64,000 nt of DNA from Oikopleura dioica (Eukaryota > Chordata > Appendicularia > Copelata > Oikopleuridae), in NCBI GenBank assembly GCA_907165135.1, contig OU015567.1, positions 12,219,001 to 12,283,000 on the forward strand, read 5' to 3'. The translations under genes were made by a program, and so were the position numbers. The notes under the pieces are model-generated. The model worked only from the letters and a program-made list of their open reading frames with translations, was not told where the DNA came from and made no database searches. Below, one piece after another: positions 52,264-64,000 of this stretch; position 1 is the stretch's first letter; each line of letters opens with the position of its first letter.

Positions 52264-55200
52264 ATGAGTATCCGCCTTGATCAAATCACCGAAGACGATG
52301 TCGGCAATTCTCGCCAGAAGAAAAAGTCGAAGGTCACCAAGAAAGAGGTAAGCCATTCAAAACTGTTTTCTCAAATAATTTCAGTCAACTTTGTTCGCTC
52401 GTCTGTATTTTTTTAGGAATCTGTCGATCTCGATGCCCTGCTCATGGCTGGAGAAAATCTCAACAAAGAAAACACTCCTCCATCTTTTCCAAAACGCTCC
52501 GTGGGCTCAGACTGGAGCGATTCGGAGGACGAAGCTCCTCCTCCACCAAAGCGCTCCACTCGAGCCACCAAGGCTAAAGCTCAAGATCCAGTCAAAACCA
52601 AGGCTCGTGGAAAGACTGCTTCCAAAGCAGAACCCAAGCCTAAGAAGAAAAAGACAGTCAAGGAGCAAGTTTCCGAGGAAGATGAAGAACCACGGTCGCC
52701 GATGAAGAAGAGAACTAGAGCCGGTCGCGCGAAGGCTGCAGAAGCTCCAAAGAAAGAATCAAAGTCGAAGAAAGCCAAAGCCACAAAAGAGGTCAAATCG
52801 AAATACTTCAAGGCCGAAGCTGACGACAATCAGAATGACACTCCTCAGCCAGAAGAAAGCGATGAAGAAGCTCCTGCTCCTAAAAAAGCAGCGAAGGGGC
52901 GAAAGAAACCCGCGCCGAAGAGAAAGAAGGTGAAGGAAGAAAATGAGTCGGACTGGTCGGAATCCGACAAGGAAGAAGAAAAGCCCAAACCAAAGGCTAA
53001 AGCAAAGAAAAGAGGTGCTAAGAAAGAAGCAGAGGAGAAAGAAGACGAAGCTCCCAAAGGCCCACACGTCGAAGGCACCTATCTCGACGACGGAACTCTT
53101 CAAATTGAAATAACAGAGGCGAAGAAAAACCGCTTCATTGAAGAATACAAAGAAACTCCGGAAGAGCGACAGCAGCGCGAGTGGGCAGCCTACATGAGGT
53201 CGATTATTAATCGTGAGAAGCGAGAGCACTCTCAAGAACGACACCGAATCGATCTTTTGGTCCACTTGTGGCTCGGTCTCAGCTGGGACAAACACATTGA
53301 TTGCAAATTTCTTCAGGTTACTTTATTTCCATCAATATATATTTAACCATTTCCTTCCAGGCGAACATCCTATCCATGCTGCCCATTGACGCCAACGTCG
53401 ATTCTGAAGCTGACCTCCGCCGACTCACAGTCGCGATGAACAGCTCCTTCCATTTTCCCGCCGCTCCAGCCGATTCCGGCATCCCTAGCCCCCACGGCGG
53501 ACTTCTCCTTCTCGACCGAGCTCTTCAGCGATACAATTGCGAAGACCCTTGGTGGAAGAACAAATCGATCACCTATCAGTACTTCCTCCGAACTTGCCTC
53601 TTCGTCGCTGCGGTACGATCTGTCGGTGGAATCGCTCGTCTTGTCATCGACGGACGAATTCATCACCACAAGCCGCAGTCCGAAAAACAGCTCAAGGAGG
53701 GAAAAAGAAGAATGAAGAAATCCGCCGAATGGTTTCCAAACACGAGTCCTCCGTCATTCTCAACAGCTGGTGCGAAGTTTTCATCGGAGAAACCTGGCTT
53801 CCGGTCATTATCAAGGAGAACAGATTCGCAGTTGTGGAGACGAAAAACGTGGAAGGGTTCCTCTACTGGCCAGTGAAGTATTGCATGGGCTTCGACGGAG
53901 GTGTTCGGGATGTTACTGCGCGATACGCATCAAAGTGGCTGGAAGACACCAAGAAGCTTCGCATCAAATATGTGGAGAAAAACACCAACTACTGGAAGGA
54001 AACATGTGACATGTTCCCCTCGCGAAATAAGCACTTGGAAACTGCAGAGACAAAAGAGATGAACAAGAATCTCAAGTCTGCGCCAATCCCGAAGACGATT
54101 TCTGCCCTCAAAGGTCATCCTCTCTACGTCTTACGTCGTCATGTCCTCAAATACGAATGCATCTATCCCGAAGACACAACACCTGTCGGACAGATCGAAT
54201 TGAAATCAAAGGGAGAAATCACATACGAAGACATCTTCCCTCGAAAAGCCGTCAAAAAGCTTCACACCAGAGGAACATGGCTCCAAAATGCTCGAGTCGT
54301 ACGCGATGGAGAAGTTCCAATGAAAATGGTTGCCAGCTGGATGCAAAATAAAAAGGCTGGCAACGACGCTGGTGCTAAGAACTCACCTCTTTTCGGCGAG
54401 TGGCAAACTGATTGGTACAAAGCTCCAATTGCGAAAGATGGTCTTGTACCAAGAAACGATTTCGGAAATGTTGATTTGTATCAGATGTGCATGCTTCCAA
54501 TTGGTACAGTTTTTCTCGAGGATTTGGACGACTTCGGGGTGTGCTCTCGAGTCTGCAGAAAGCTTGGAATCGACGCAGCAAAGGCCGTTGTCGGATTCGA
54601 TGGGAAGAAGGGATACCCTAAGATCGGCGGCTACGTCATTTGCAAGGAGTACGAGCAGACAGTGCGAGATGCATATGTTGAAGCTGCCGGTATTTCGGAA
54701 GAACGCGCTCGACAGAAATCTCGCAGTCGGGCGAAGAAGAACTGGCGAAAGCTACTCGCTCTTTATTTCGCGAAAAAAAAGGTTGAACGACTCTTCGCTG
54801 GACGAGAAGTTGATCCTCAACTTGAACGAGTTATTATGAAGGGCCAGCGTCGAAAGATGGATCTCGAGGTAATTGAATACGCTGATCGTAGAAAGCTAAC
54901 TTCGTTTAAGGACGAATCATCCGATGAAGAGATTGAAAAACTGGAGAAAAAGGCCTCCGCAACGACTAAAAAACGCGCTCCAACGAAATCAAGCGGGCGC
55001 GGACGAAACAAGGTCAAGATCGTCGATGACGATACAATTGAATCGATCGAGTCTGAAAACGAAGAGCCCGAAGCCTCGTCTGACAGCTCCGATGAATCAG
55101 ATGACGACTCTCCGCCAGCAAAGTTGACGAAGAAGTTGAAGCAGCAAGTCGCAAAGACAGTTATTCCACGAGAGAGAAGCTCTCGCCGCGCTAAAGCTGC

Positions 55201-55331
55201 CCCAGCCAAACCGGTATTTTGATGACCTTCTGGTTTTGTTCCTAATTATTCATATTTAGGTCAAGTACGAATTCAGCGGTAGCGAATCTTCTGAGTTCTC
55301 GGCTGAGTCGAATGATGAAGACTGGGATTAA
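52264..55331 (+). CDS. XPC: DNA damage sensor XPC (Rad4 homologue)
   Basis: Recognises helix-distorting lesions in global nucleotide-excision repair. Exons 52264-52347, 52417-53316, 53361-55213 and 55260-55331. A Lys/Glu/Ser-rich disordered N-terminus of about 240 residues is followed by the transglutaminase-like domain (RIDLLVHLWLGLSWDKHID, YFLRTCLFVAAVRSVGGIAR, SWCEVFIGETWLPVI) and the beta-hairpin domains (GHPLYVLRRHVLKYECIYP, LHTRGTWLQNARVVRDGEVP, LFGEWQTDWYKAPIAKDG, VPRNDFGNVDLYQMCMLPIG, GFDGKKGYPKIGGYVICKEY). The tail is acidic and basic in turn and ends NDEDWD. In exon 3 the frame changes at about 53690-53710, inside the run GGAGGGAAAAAG: QLKEGKRRMKKS in one frame, GGKKKNEEIRRMVSK in the next. 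This is a likely one-base sequence error or a true frameshift. Identity is certain. Confidence 0.95.
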
Positions 55332-55509
55332 TCCCTGTATTTTTGTACATGCTTGTACCAATCTAGCTTGCCATTCCCCCATTTTTACCCTGACATCCAC
55401 AATAGTTCAGTTAAACTTCTATCTGCTGCGTTTTTATCGAAAATAGAGTCAGTTAAAATTATCTAATAATGTTTTTATTTGAAAAGGAAGAAAGTCAGGC
55501 TATTATCAT

Positions 55510-56860
55510 CTAATTAGGCGAGGAGAATCGTCCAGCAAAAACGGTCTCTCCTTCGTATCGGATGAAAAATAGGAATGGTTTGTTGGCTTCGATTAGGATT
55601 GGCATCATCGGCATCATTCTCATCATGCCGATCATCCCAGTGGCAGCAGCAGCTTCTGTTCCTTGCTCGTCGACGATGATTTTAACTTTGTGAACGGCGG
55701 CGCCAATGTGAAGTCCCGCGTGCGTCATTTCAGAAAGTGGGTTCACCTCGGGGTTGAAGATTCGCTAGAGAGAATTTACGACCTCAAAGAAATAATTGTC
55801 CTCTTACCGTGAGTCCGCATTTCTCAAGAGTGTCCTTCAAGTTCATGCCAACTTCAAGCTCGAACTTTGGCATTTTCACCAGAACTTCATCTCCGCCAGA
55901 TCTGTCGAGATTTTTGACAAGATCATCGACGACTTCGGGAGTGATCTTTGCTTCGATTCCGTCGAGTCCACCAATGTATTGTGGGACGACGAGAAGCATT
56001 GAAGCTCCATTTGAATATGGAAGCTCGACGACTTGCGCTTCCAGTTCTCCGGAGTAGTTGAACGCAAATTTATGCTGGAAAGAAATTTATAAAAATAACG
56101 ACGGGCATTCTTACCTTTTTCTGCATCAGCTGAGTCTTAACTGTTTCGCTCTCAGAGAGATGGAAGTCATCTTCAAAAGGAGCATCGAAGGGATTCTCCC
56201 AAGATCCCTTGAAGTGAAGAGCGGAGCAAAGTGCAATCATGGTGTTCGCATCGACGTCAGAAGCAGAAAGCAAATCTTTGATCATTTCTTTTGTCTCCCC
56301 AGCGACCCATTTGTTAATTCTATAATCATTATCGTTATTTACCCGCTGAGAGACTCAAATATTTGAGCATAAATCTGCATAAATCACATATTCTGACGGT
56401 AATTTTTAGCCATATTCTGACCGACTTACGTTCCAACTGATGCTTCTGGGTCGGCGAAATCGACTTTCTCAGCTCCGGCACCGTATTTTTCGAGGCATGC
56501 GTCTTGGAATGGCGTTTTGACTTCAAATCCTCGCTGGATAAAGAGTTTGGCAGCAACGTTAGCCACTTCTGAATTCGGTACATAATTAAAAAAGTTACAT
56601 TCAGTCAACTATTTCTAACTGATGCAGTATGATTGATTCGACGCTGTACCTTTAGATTTCATCGAGTCAAGAGCCTTCTGTAGGACTGAATGCGTCTGAG
56701 CATGATCGCCTCGACCGAGAACAGTTGCCAACTCGTCTCTGGTCTCGTCCGTGGTGCCAAGCATCACCATTCCGAGCGCATGTGAAATATTAACGGGTGA
56801 AAAACATTGATTCCCCCTCAAATGCTTGAGCATTTGGAACACGAATTTGAAATCGGACAT
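55510..56860 (-). CDS. Serpin, inhibitory type, P1 arginine
   Basis: Serine-protease inhibitor fold. Minus-strand exons starting MSDFKFVFQMLKHLRGNQCF and continuing NISHALGMVMLGTTDETRDE, then EVANVAAKLFIQRGFEVKTP, INKWVAGETKEMIKDLLSA, MIALCSALHFKGSWENPF, and the C-terminal ANKPFLFFIRYEGETVFAGR ending at 55510. The hinge EQGTEAAAATG is of the inhibitory type. Counting P17 from that glutamate, P1 is Arg in GMMR-MMP, so trypsin-like proteases are expected targets; the loop is very Met-rich. No signal peptide is visible at the chosen start, suggesting an intracellular clade B-like serpin, although an upstream exon cannot be excluded. Introns are short GT-AG. Confidence 0.93.
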
Positions 56861-57457
56861 CTTGTAGCTTCCTTTCTCCTTGATCTTTTGATCTTTAATT
56901 TTGAAAGAAAGAAGATTGCCTTTAATAGATGTTAGGTTAATTTTTAACTCGACGCTCCATTACGTACTCTGTAAATACGGGTCTCTTCGCAAAACAGTGA
57001 CAGAATTCGTTATATTTAGTTTGTGACAATCTAAAGGGAAAGCGCACTCAGGGCGGTCAGGCTTGAAGATTGAGTCATCAGATGATTTTGCGGAGTCGTG
57101 GTACTTCTAGAGCCTTAGGGCTTGTTTATAGGACCTCATTTCGAAGACTGCATGAAAATAGAGTGACAGTTCTTTTCATCTCGATTTTTAATTTGAAAGT
57201 CGTTGGCAGTTTAATTTTCAGCAGTTTAGAGGAAATTATTAATTAAAGTGATATTCTATAGATGAGTAGAAGCAGAGTTTGAATTGAGGGCATTGACGGT
57301 AGAAAGTCTAAAGTAGGTTGGCTTTCGCCTCGTCGTCGAAGCACGTGATAGGCGAGAAACATCTGAACTTCTCGACAGTGTTCTTTTTGAAGACTCAACA
57401 AAAGGCAATGTGATTACCTTGCTATATCACGTGATTTTTGATCTCATGAAGATCGAG
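56861..57457. other. Spacer upstream of the serpin
   Basis: 600 bp with no exon seen. Confidence 0.3.
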
Positions 57458-57760
57458 TTAGAAGCTCAAAACCTGATTATTGTAATTTTGTATAGAAAGA
57501 ATCTGAATTGCTGAATCTGTCCTAGAGCGGAATGTTTCCGATGTGATTGTAGCATCTGAGTTTGCCATGGAAGTTCTTCGCGTTGATGATTTGCTCGAGA
57601 TTGCGGCAGTGGAATGTTCAATCATTGTTTGCGATCGAGTAAGACTGTTCTTCAGCTCGTTTTGAAGCACTGTTCGCTCGTTGTACAGCGTCTCCGCGGT
57701 TTTTAGCACACCTGAGAGACGCTTCATCAGTTCCTTGTTCTTCTGCTCTGAATTAGACAT
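57458..57760 (-). CDS. Small coiled-coil protein
   Basis: Single exon of 100 residues, MSNSEQKNKELMKRLSGVLK then TAETLYNERTVLQNELKNSL, a clear coiled coil, followed by a Ser/Thr-rich tail ending NNQVLSF. An upstream in-frame ATG at 57814 would add 18 residues. Unknown family; shares its general character with the next small coiled-coil gene at 58310. Confidence 0.5.
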   Translation of the reverse strand: MSNSEQKNKELMKRLSGVLKTAETLYNERTVLQNELKNSLTRSQTMIEHSTAAISSKSSTRRTSMANSDATITSETFRSRTDSAIQILSIQNYNNQVLSF

Positions 57761-58309
57761 TATCAACCTTGTCCTACAGACATGACCCTGAAGGGGACAT
57801 TTTTTCATTGACAACGGTGTATTTTAGTAACATTTGAATAATTAATGTCAACGCTCTCCAATAATGTCGGTTCTATTACGCGTCCACATTCAAAATGAGT
57901 GTTTTTGAGGGGATAATTCTGGACATTACATTCCCTGTCGGCCAGATGTTTAAATTATCTTGTCATTTAGTATTGATGAGAACATATTGGATCGCACTTA
58001 GATTTTACGGTCAAATAGCAAGATATATACTGTATAATATACAGTGTATATCTATCCTGTACCGTATATATTACGAGGTTAAATATATGAAACGTTATAC
58101 GGGATATTTATTAACGTATATCCAGCTATAAAATAATTCTAAAATGATGTAAATATCCATATTCTATAGATTTTCTATTGATTACAGATCAGTCCGGTCT
58201 TAATTGATTCAATACAAGATCCTTCAATCTTGTTGGCCTCTGGGGTCATTTAATCCACTGTCATTCCCTTCTGATGAGCCCGGGTAATTCAATTAACTGT
58301 ACCACAATT
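57761..58309. other. Spacer with TATA-rich DNA
   Basis: No exon seen. A run of ATATA/TATAC repeats at about 58018-58130 (for example ATATATACTGTATAATATAC) is low-complexity DNA. Confidence 0.3.
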
Positions 58310-58696
58310 TTATACTGTACCTAGCTCTTCTGCGCGTTTTCTTTCTTGTGTGTAGCTTTCTCTTGCCTGACAGTAATCTTGCCTAAAAGCAGTTCAGTAA
58401 AACCCGGATTGTTCTGTTATTGACAATGTCATAATACAAACTTATTATTAATAAGAAATTACCTATTTTTCTCACAAATCATCGCTACTCGGTGGATCTT
58501 CTTTTCGATGAGCTCATATTTTCTAAATCTAAGCTGTCAAATTTGTGCCCAAGAATCACTTCTCCTACCTTATATTTTCCTCTTCTTTCAGCTGTTTCGT
58601 TATTTTCTCCAGTTGGAGTTCATGTTCATCTCTTATTTCGTCAATGGTGAGTTCTAGCTCCTCAATTCTGCTGAGCAATTCTTCTTCTGAAAACAT
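58310..58696 (-). CDS. Small coiled-coil protein, three exons
   Basis: Exons 58696-58569, 58528-58463 and 58382-58310 join in phase: MFSEEELLSRIEELELTIDE, HELQLEKITKQLKEEENIRF, KYELIEKKIHRVAMICEKN and YCQARESYTQERKRAEELG, ending TV. Heptad pattern throughout, 88 residues. The consistent phase across two GT-AG introns makes it very likely a real gene. Family not recognised. Confidence 0.7.
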
Positions 58697-59141
58697 GGTC
58701 TTCTTTTCATCAATTCTCTTCGTTGATTTCAATGATTTCTGAGCTCAACTGAAAATTCTAGCAGAAATATGAGTACGTCGTTGTGCTGGTATGGTATGGT
58801 TGGCCTTTCTCTGGTCTGAGAAATAGGGATTGATTTTTTCATTCTCCGGCCCCCGCTCCAAGCGAGTGGCAGCGCGCCACATTGCCAATTTGACTCTCCT
58901 GGCTTATTAAATATAGATATGCCGAACATGTCTCTCGATTATTTTGCGGTTTTATTTTACACCTTTTTTGATCTATCTTTTCACTCTTTAATTTCGATAA
59001 AGAAATAATCCCTTTCGAACGGACAGCGTACACAGGCAAATGAATAAATAAAGGGATATGGCAGTGGGGGATTAGAAGCAATTAAAATAAATGAAAAATG
59101 AAGAAAATGAAAATTGAAGAATTCGATAGTTTTGAAGTAGA
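58697..59141. other. Spacer before the MMP 3' end
   Basis: No exon I can support. Confidence 0.3.
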
Positions 59142-61623
<2,482 letters not shown>

Positions 61624-62246
61624 CAATCTTCAATGTTGATCCGTCTCTTCTATATATTTTCTCTTGAATCTTCTTGGCGATTGAAATCGTTGTCCGTTGT
61701 CGCACAGTGCTGTGTGGGTCCCTCGAGAGTTTCAAATTAAAATCCCAAATCTTGGCACTACTGGTGTCCATCTGAGCCTAGCATTCAGCAGCTTGCAAAT
61801 TTATGCTATAAATTGTTATAAGACTCGAATCAATTCCGAAATTGACATCTATGAGAATCAGAAACAATTTTTAATTGGACTGGAGGGAACAATAACCGTA
61901 TTGATCTCGATCTGATGATTACCGGATAATCTTGCTTTCGAAGGATCTTACTGTTGACTAGACAAAATTATGATTTAATGATTTGCTGTCTACGCAGATA
62001 ATATATGCTAATTCAGAATTTCAGAGCAATATTATGATGCTTTGTAAAATTTTCGCTGATGATAACACAAAGAAAACTTGCGCTTATTGTGTGAGCATTA
62101 TTTTTATTAGCTAAACTCGTAATCATGACGTTTCCGCGACAATTAAACTACTCAAGTCGTAATCTTCCACAGCATCTCAGATTTCAGATATACTTCCTTT
62201 GAATATAAATTGCATCTTTTTACTTACAGAGGTTTTAAAAGAAGAA
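61624..62246. other. Divergent spacer between MMP and LDLa gene
   Basis: 600 bp with no supported exon; presumably both promoters. Confidence 0.3.
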
Positions 62247-63242
62247 ATGAGCTGGAAAATGATTCTATTGTCTTCGCTTCTCTTGCAGAGATTACAGCTG
62301 ATTACTTAGGTTGCACATCGTCACAGTTCAGGTTCGAAGCTCAGCGGCGGATTTTGCAATCCAGCCAAATGAAAAAAGAAAAGACAGGGCTAATATTGGT
62401 TGTGTTTGAGGCTTTATTAAAATAAATTTAAAGCTGTCAAGATGATAACACTGCTGAAAGCCGAACGTGCGTTGATATGCGATCGGTGTGCGATTGTAAG
62501 AAGGAACGTGTTAATTAATTTTACAAGAAAAGGGAGTTCGGACAGCCTCTGACGCATTCCCTTTTAATAAGCTGAAAATTATTTAAAAACGCGTTTAAAA
62601 GGATTGCCCTAATAACAAAGATGAAATAAATTGCCCGGCGGAAGTTTATGATCTACTTGAAGAGCCCTGCATCGCTAGCACTATCGATGAATGTGCGAAT
62701 TTTAAGGAGTCAACGGATTGCCAGTGCAAAGGTACGTTTTCTCTGCTGAATAATTCAAGCGAAGGAAATCCTTAATCATTTGATTCTATTACAACTAGGC
62801 GTCGACGATCCGGACCTCGTGTGCGAGGATACTTCAAATTGTACATCGAAGAAAAAGTGCTGTCCTGATCCTTCCTTTTTCTACTGGTACAGTAATAATC
62901 GTTTTTTCTCAGCTTTATGCGTCCATAGTCATTCGAAATCGGTGACAGAGTACTCTCAAGCGAGGTGTTTGCCGAAGGAAATTGCTTGCGACAGCGATTT
63001 ATTGCGATTGATGACGGACTGCCGAAATTCGCCCTCGGAGTTCTATAATGTCAGTGACTCCAGATCAATCTCTTTTCAAATATTTATAGAATACCTACTG
63101 CAAAGAAGAGCCCGAAGAGGTTTTTTGCGCTGTCGATGAAGTTTGCTCGGTGCAAGATATGATCGACAAGGATAAAAACTCTGCATTATTACCATCGGCT
63201 ATTTCATCTATCAGTTTACTGATCTTTGCTTTATACTTGTAA
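62247..63242 (+). CDS. GPI-anchored protein with an LDL-receptor class A domain
   Basis: Cell-surface protein. The signal peptide is probably MSWKMILLSSLLLQ at 62247. Pieces CTSSQF (about 62310), TCVDMRSVCDCKK (to 62503) and DCPNNKDEINC (from 62602) assemble into one LDLa module with the CDxxxDCPxxxDE calcium-binding core. The last two pieces join only by a GA-AG intron, 62504-62601. Exons 62602-62731, 62799-63049 and 63090-63242 are clear and carry further cysteines: EEPCIASTIDECANF, DTSNCTSKKKCCPD, CLPKEIACDSDLLRLMTDCR and NTYCKEEPEEVFCAVDEVCS. The C-terminus SALLPSAISSISLLIFALYL is a typical GPI-attachment signal. The splice between the first two pieces is unresolved. LDLa and GPI are read from sequence; partners unknown. 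Confidence 0.7.
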
Positions 63243-63378
63243 ATAAATAACGTTAATTTAACTTAGATTGGGGGCAAGTTTTTATTCACAGCTCGCGACT
63301 GAACTTTACAAAATATAAAAATTCTTGTCAAATGTGGTTCAGTGACGCGTTTCATTCTTCTTTTCGTAACTTAGTTTC

Positions 63379-64000
63379 TTAGGCTTGGAAAACTTCGTTT
63401 CCGGTTGTAGGATCTTCGAGGCCAGTATGATCAGTAGTTGCCTAAGTTTTAAAGGAAATTATCTGCAAGAATTTTTCGTTCTTACCCTCCACCAGTCCAA
63501 GTCGGTAGCCCATGCTGACTCAACAATACTGAATGTATTTTGCTGATCATCATACATTTGAAGTTTGCCATTTACATCAGTAAACACGCTGGTAGCAGGT
63601 TCCGATGCGCTCTCATATGAAGCAAAGCAGTTAGTACAAACTGAGGACATGTCGGATCTCAAGCTTCGGCCGTATGCGGCTCCTGCTCGAAGTTGAGAAG
63701 CTGTTACCCAGTTGGCTTTGCATTTGTCAAATCGGGAGATTTCTAAATTTAGATTAATATAAATATCTCGAATTTCATTCCTTACTTTGTGGGATATTGG
63801 AAATCTGGAAGTTCTGCTCCTTCTCAGCGGTACAAGCTCGATGTTGTTTGCAGCCAGCGTTGACGACCTCTCTGCCGCTTTTTTCGGGTCAAGTATGAAT
63901 TTATCTTAGAAAACAAAACATTTTTTACAAGAAAAATAGCTTTTCAACCGTTCCTTGAAGTGAACTCGTATTTAACGTAGCAATCCCAATAGTCACCCTT
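63379..64000 (-). CDS. Oikosin-like protein, 3' part (runs off the window)
   Basis: The minus-strand gene enters from beyond 64000. Visible pieces: KGDYWDCYVKYEFTSRN, REVVNAGCKQHRACTAEKEQ, KISRFDKCKANWVTASQLRA, SDMSSVCTNCFASYESASEP and the end LDWWRATTDHTGLEDPTTGN, stop at 63379. The text GCKQ.RAC.....QN and the closing CxxC match the Cys domain also seen at 32398, so I read it as a second house-protein-like gene. The 5' end, including any signal peptide, is outside the window. The splice between YEFTSRN and REVVNAG could not be fixed. Introns are 40-50 bp. Confidence 0.65.

Noticed and set aside
52581-53295. Long antisense frames rich in Phe/Ser/Leu
   Set aside because: Antisense shadows of the Lys/Glu-rich XPC N-terminus.

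Overview
The window is animal nuclear DNA from a very compact genome, and I read it as an appendicularian tunicate (Oikopleura dioica or a close relative). The evidence is: exons split by introns mostly 35-60 bp long; several introns that only keep the reading frame if they begin with GA instead of GT; AG acceptors directly before start codons and genes packed head to tail, as expected with spliced-leader trans-splicing; chordate gene families (NT5C1, SPATA6, RNF11, XPC, Hv1, ABCC10, an MMP); and two genes with the cysteine pattern I associate with larvacean house proteins (oikosins). One run of exactly 500 N (38731-39230) is a scaffold gap.

Layout. 0-9 kb is gene-dense: a Rab GTPase (-), a cytosolic 5'-nucleotidase (+) with an unrelated gene nested antisense in one intron, a SAFB-like RNA-binding protein (+) and a SPATA6-like protein (+). 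9-17 kb holds two small convergent unknown genes and a tandem pair of divergent class A GPCRs. 17-21 kb has an armadillo-like gene, a voltage-gated proton channel and a small secreted protein. 21-30 kb is a single ABCC10/MRP7-like transporter on the minus strand. One intron of it carries two head-to-head tRNA-Thr genes, and one of its exons is split by a 3,155-bp hAT-type element with 8-bp target duplications and other repeats nested inside. 30-35 kb has a tRNA-Gly, an orphan exon copy, a second hAT-like MITE, an oikosin-like gene with a decayed neighbour, and a probable two-gene operon. RNF11 lies at 36.5 kb. 39-51 kb is gene-poor and contains a small duplicated-module protein and a vestigial-like (TONDU) gene with unusually long introns. 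51-64 kb is dense again: an inverted 5S rRNA pair, XPC, a serpin, two small coiled-coil genes, a minimal membrane-type MMP, a GPI-anchored LDLa protein and the 3' part of a second oikosin-like gene.

The genes do not form one pathway; this is ordinary eukaryotic gene order. The most notable biology is in gene structure. The transposon sits in a coding exon of ABCC10, yet its terminal repeat plus the target duplication supply a GT and an AG that would splice the whole element out in frame with one extra codon. It is therefore a candidate intron born from a DNA transposon. The GA-AG introns, the nested antisense gene, a prodomain-less MMP and an Hv1 channel with an altered S4 signature are the other points I would follow up. 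All gene structures were read by eye from the sequence; no alignment or search was run.
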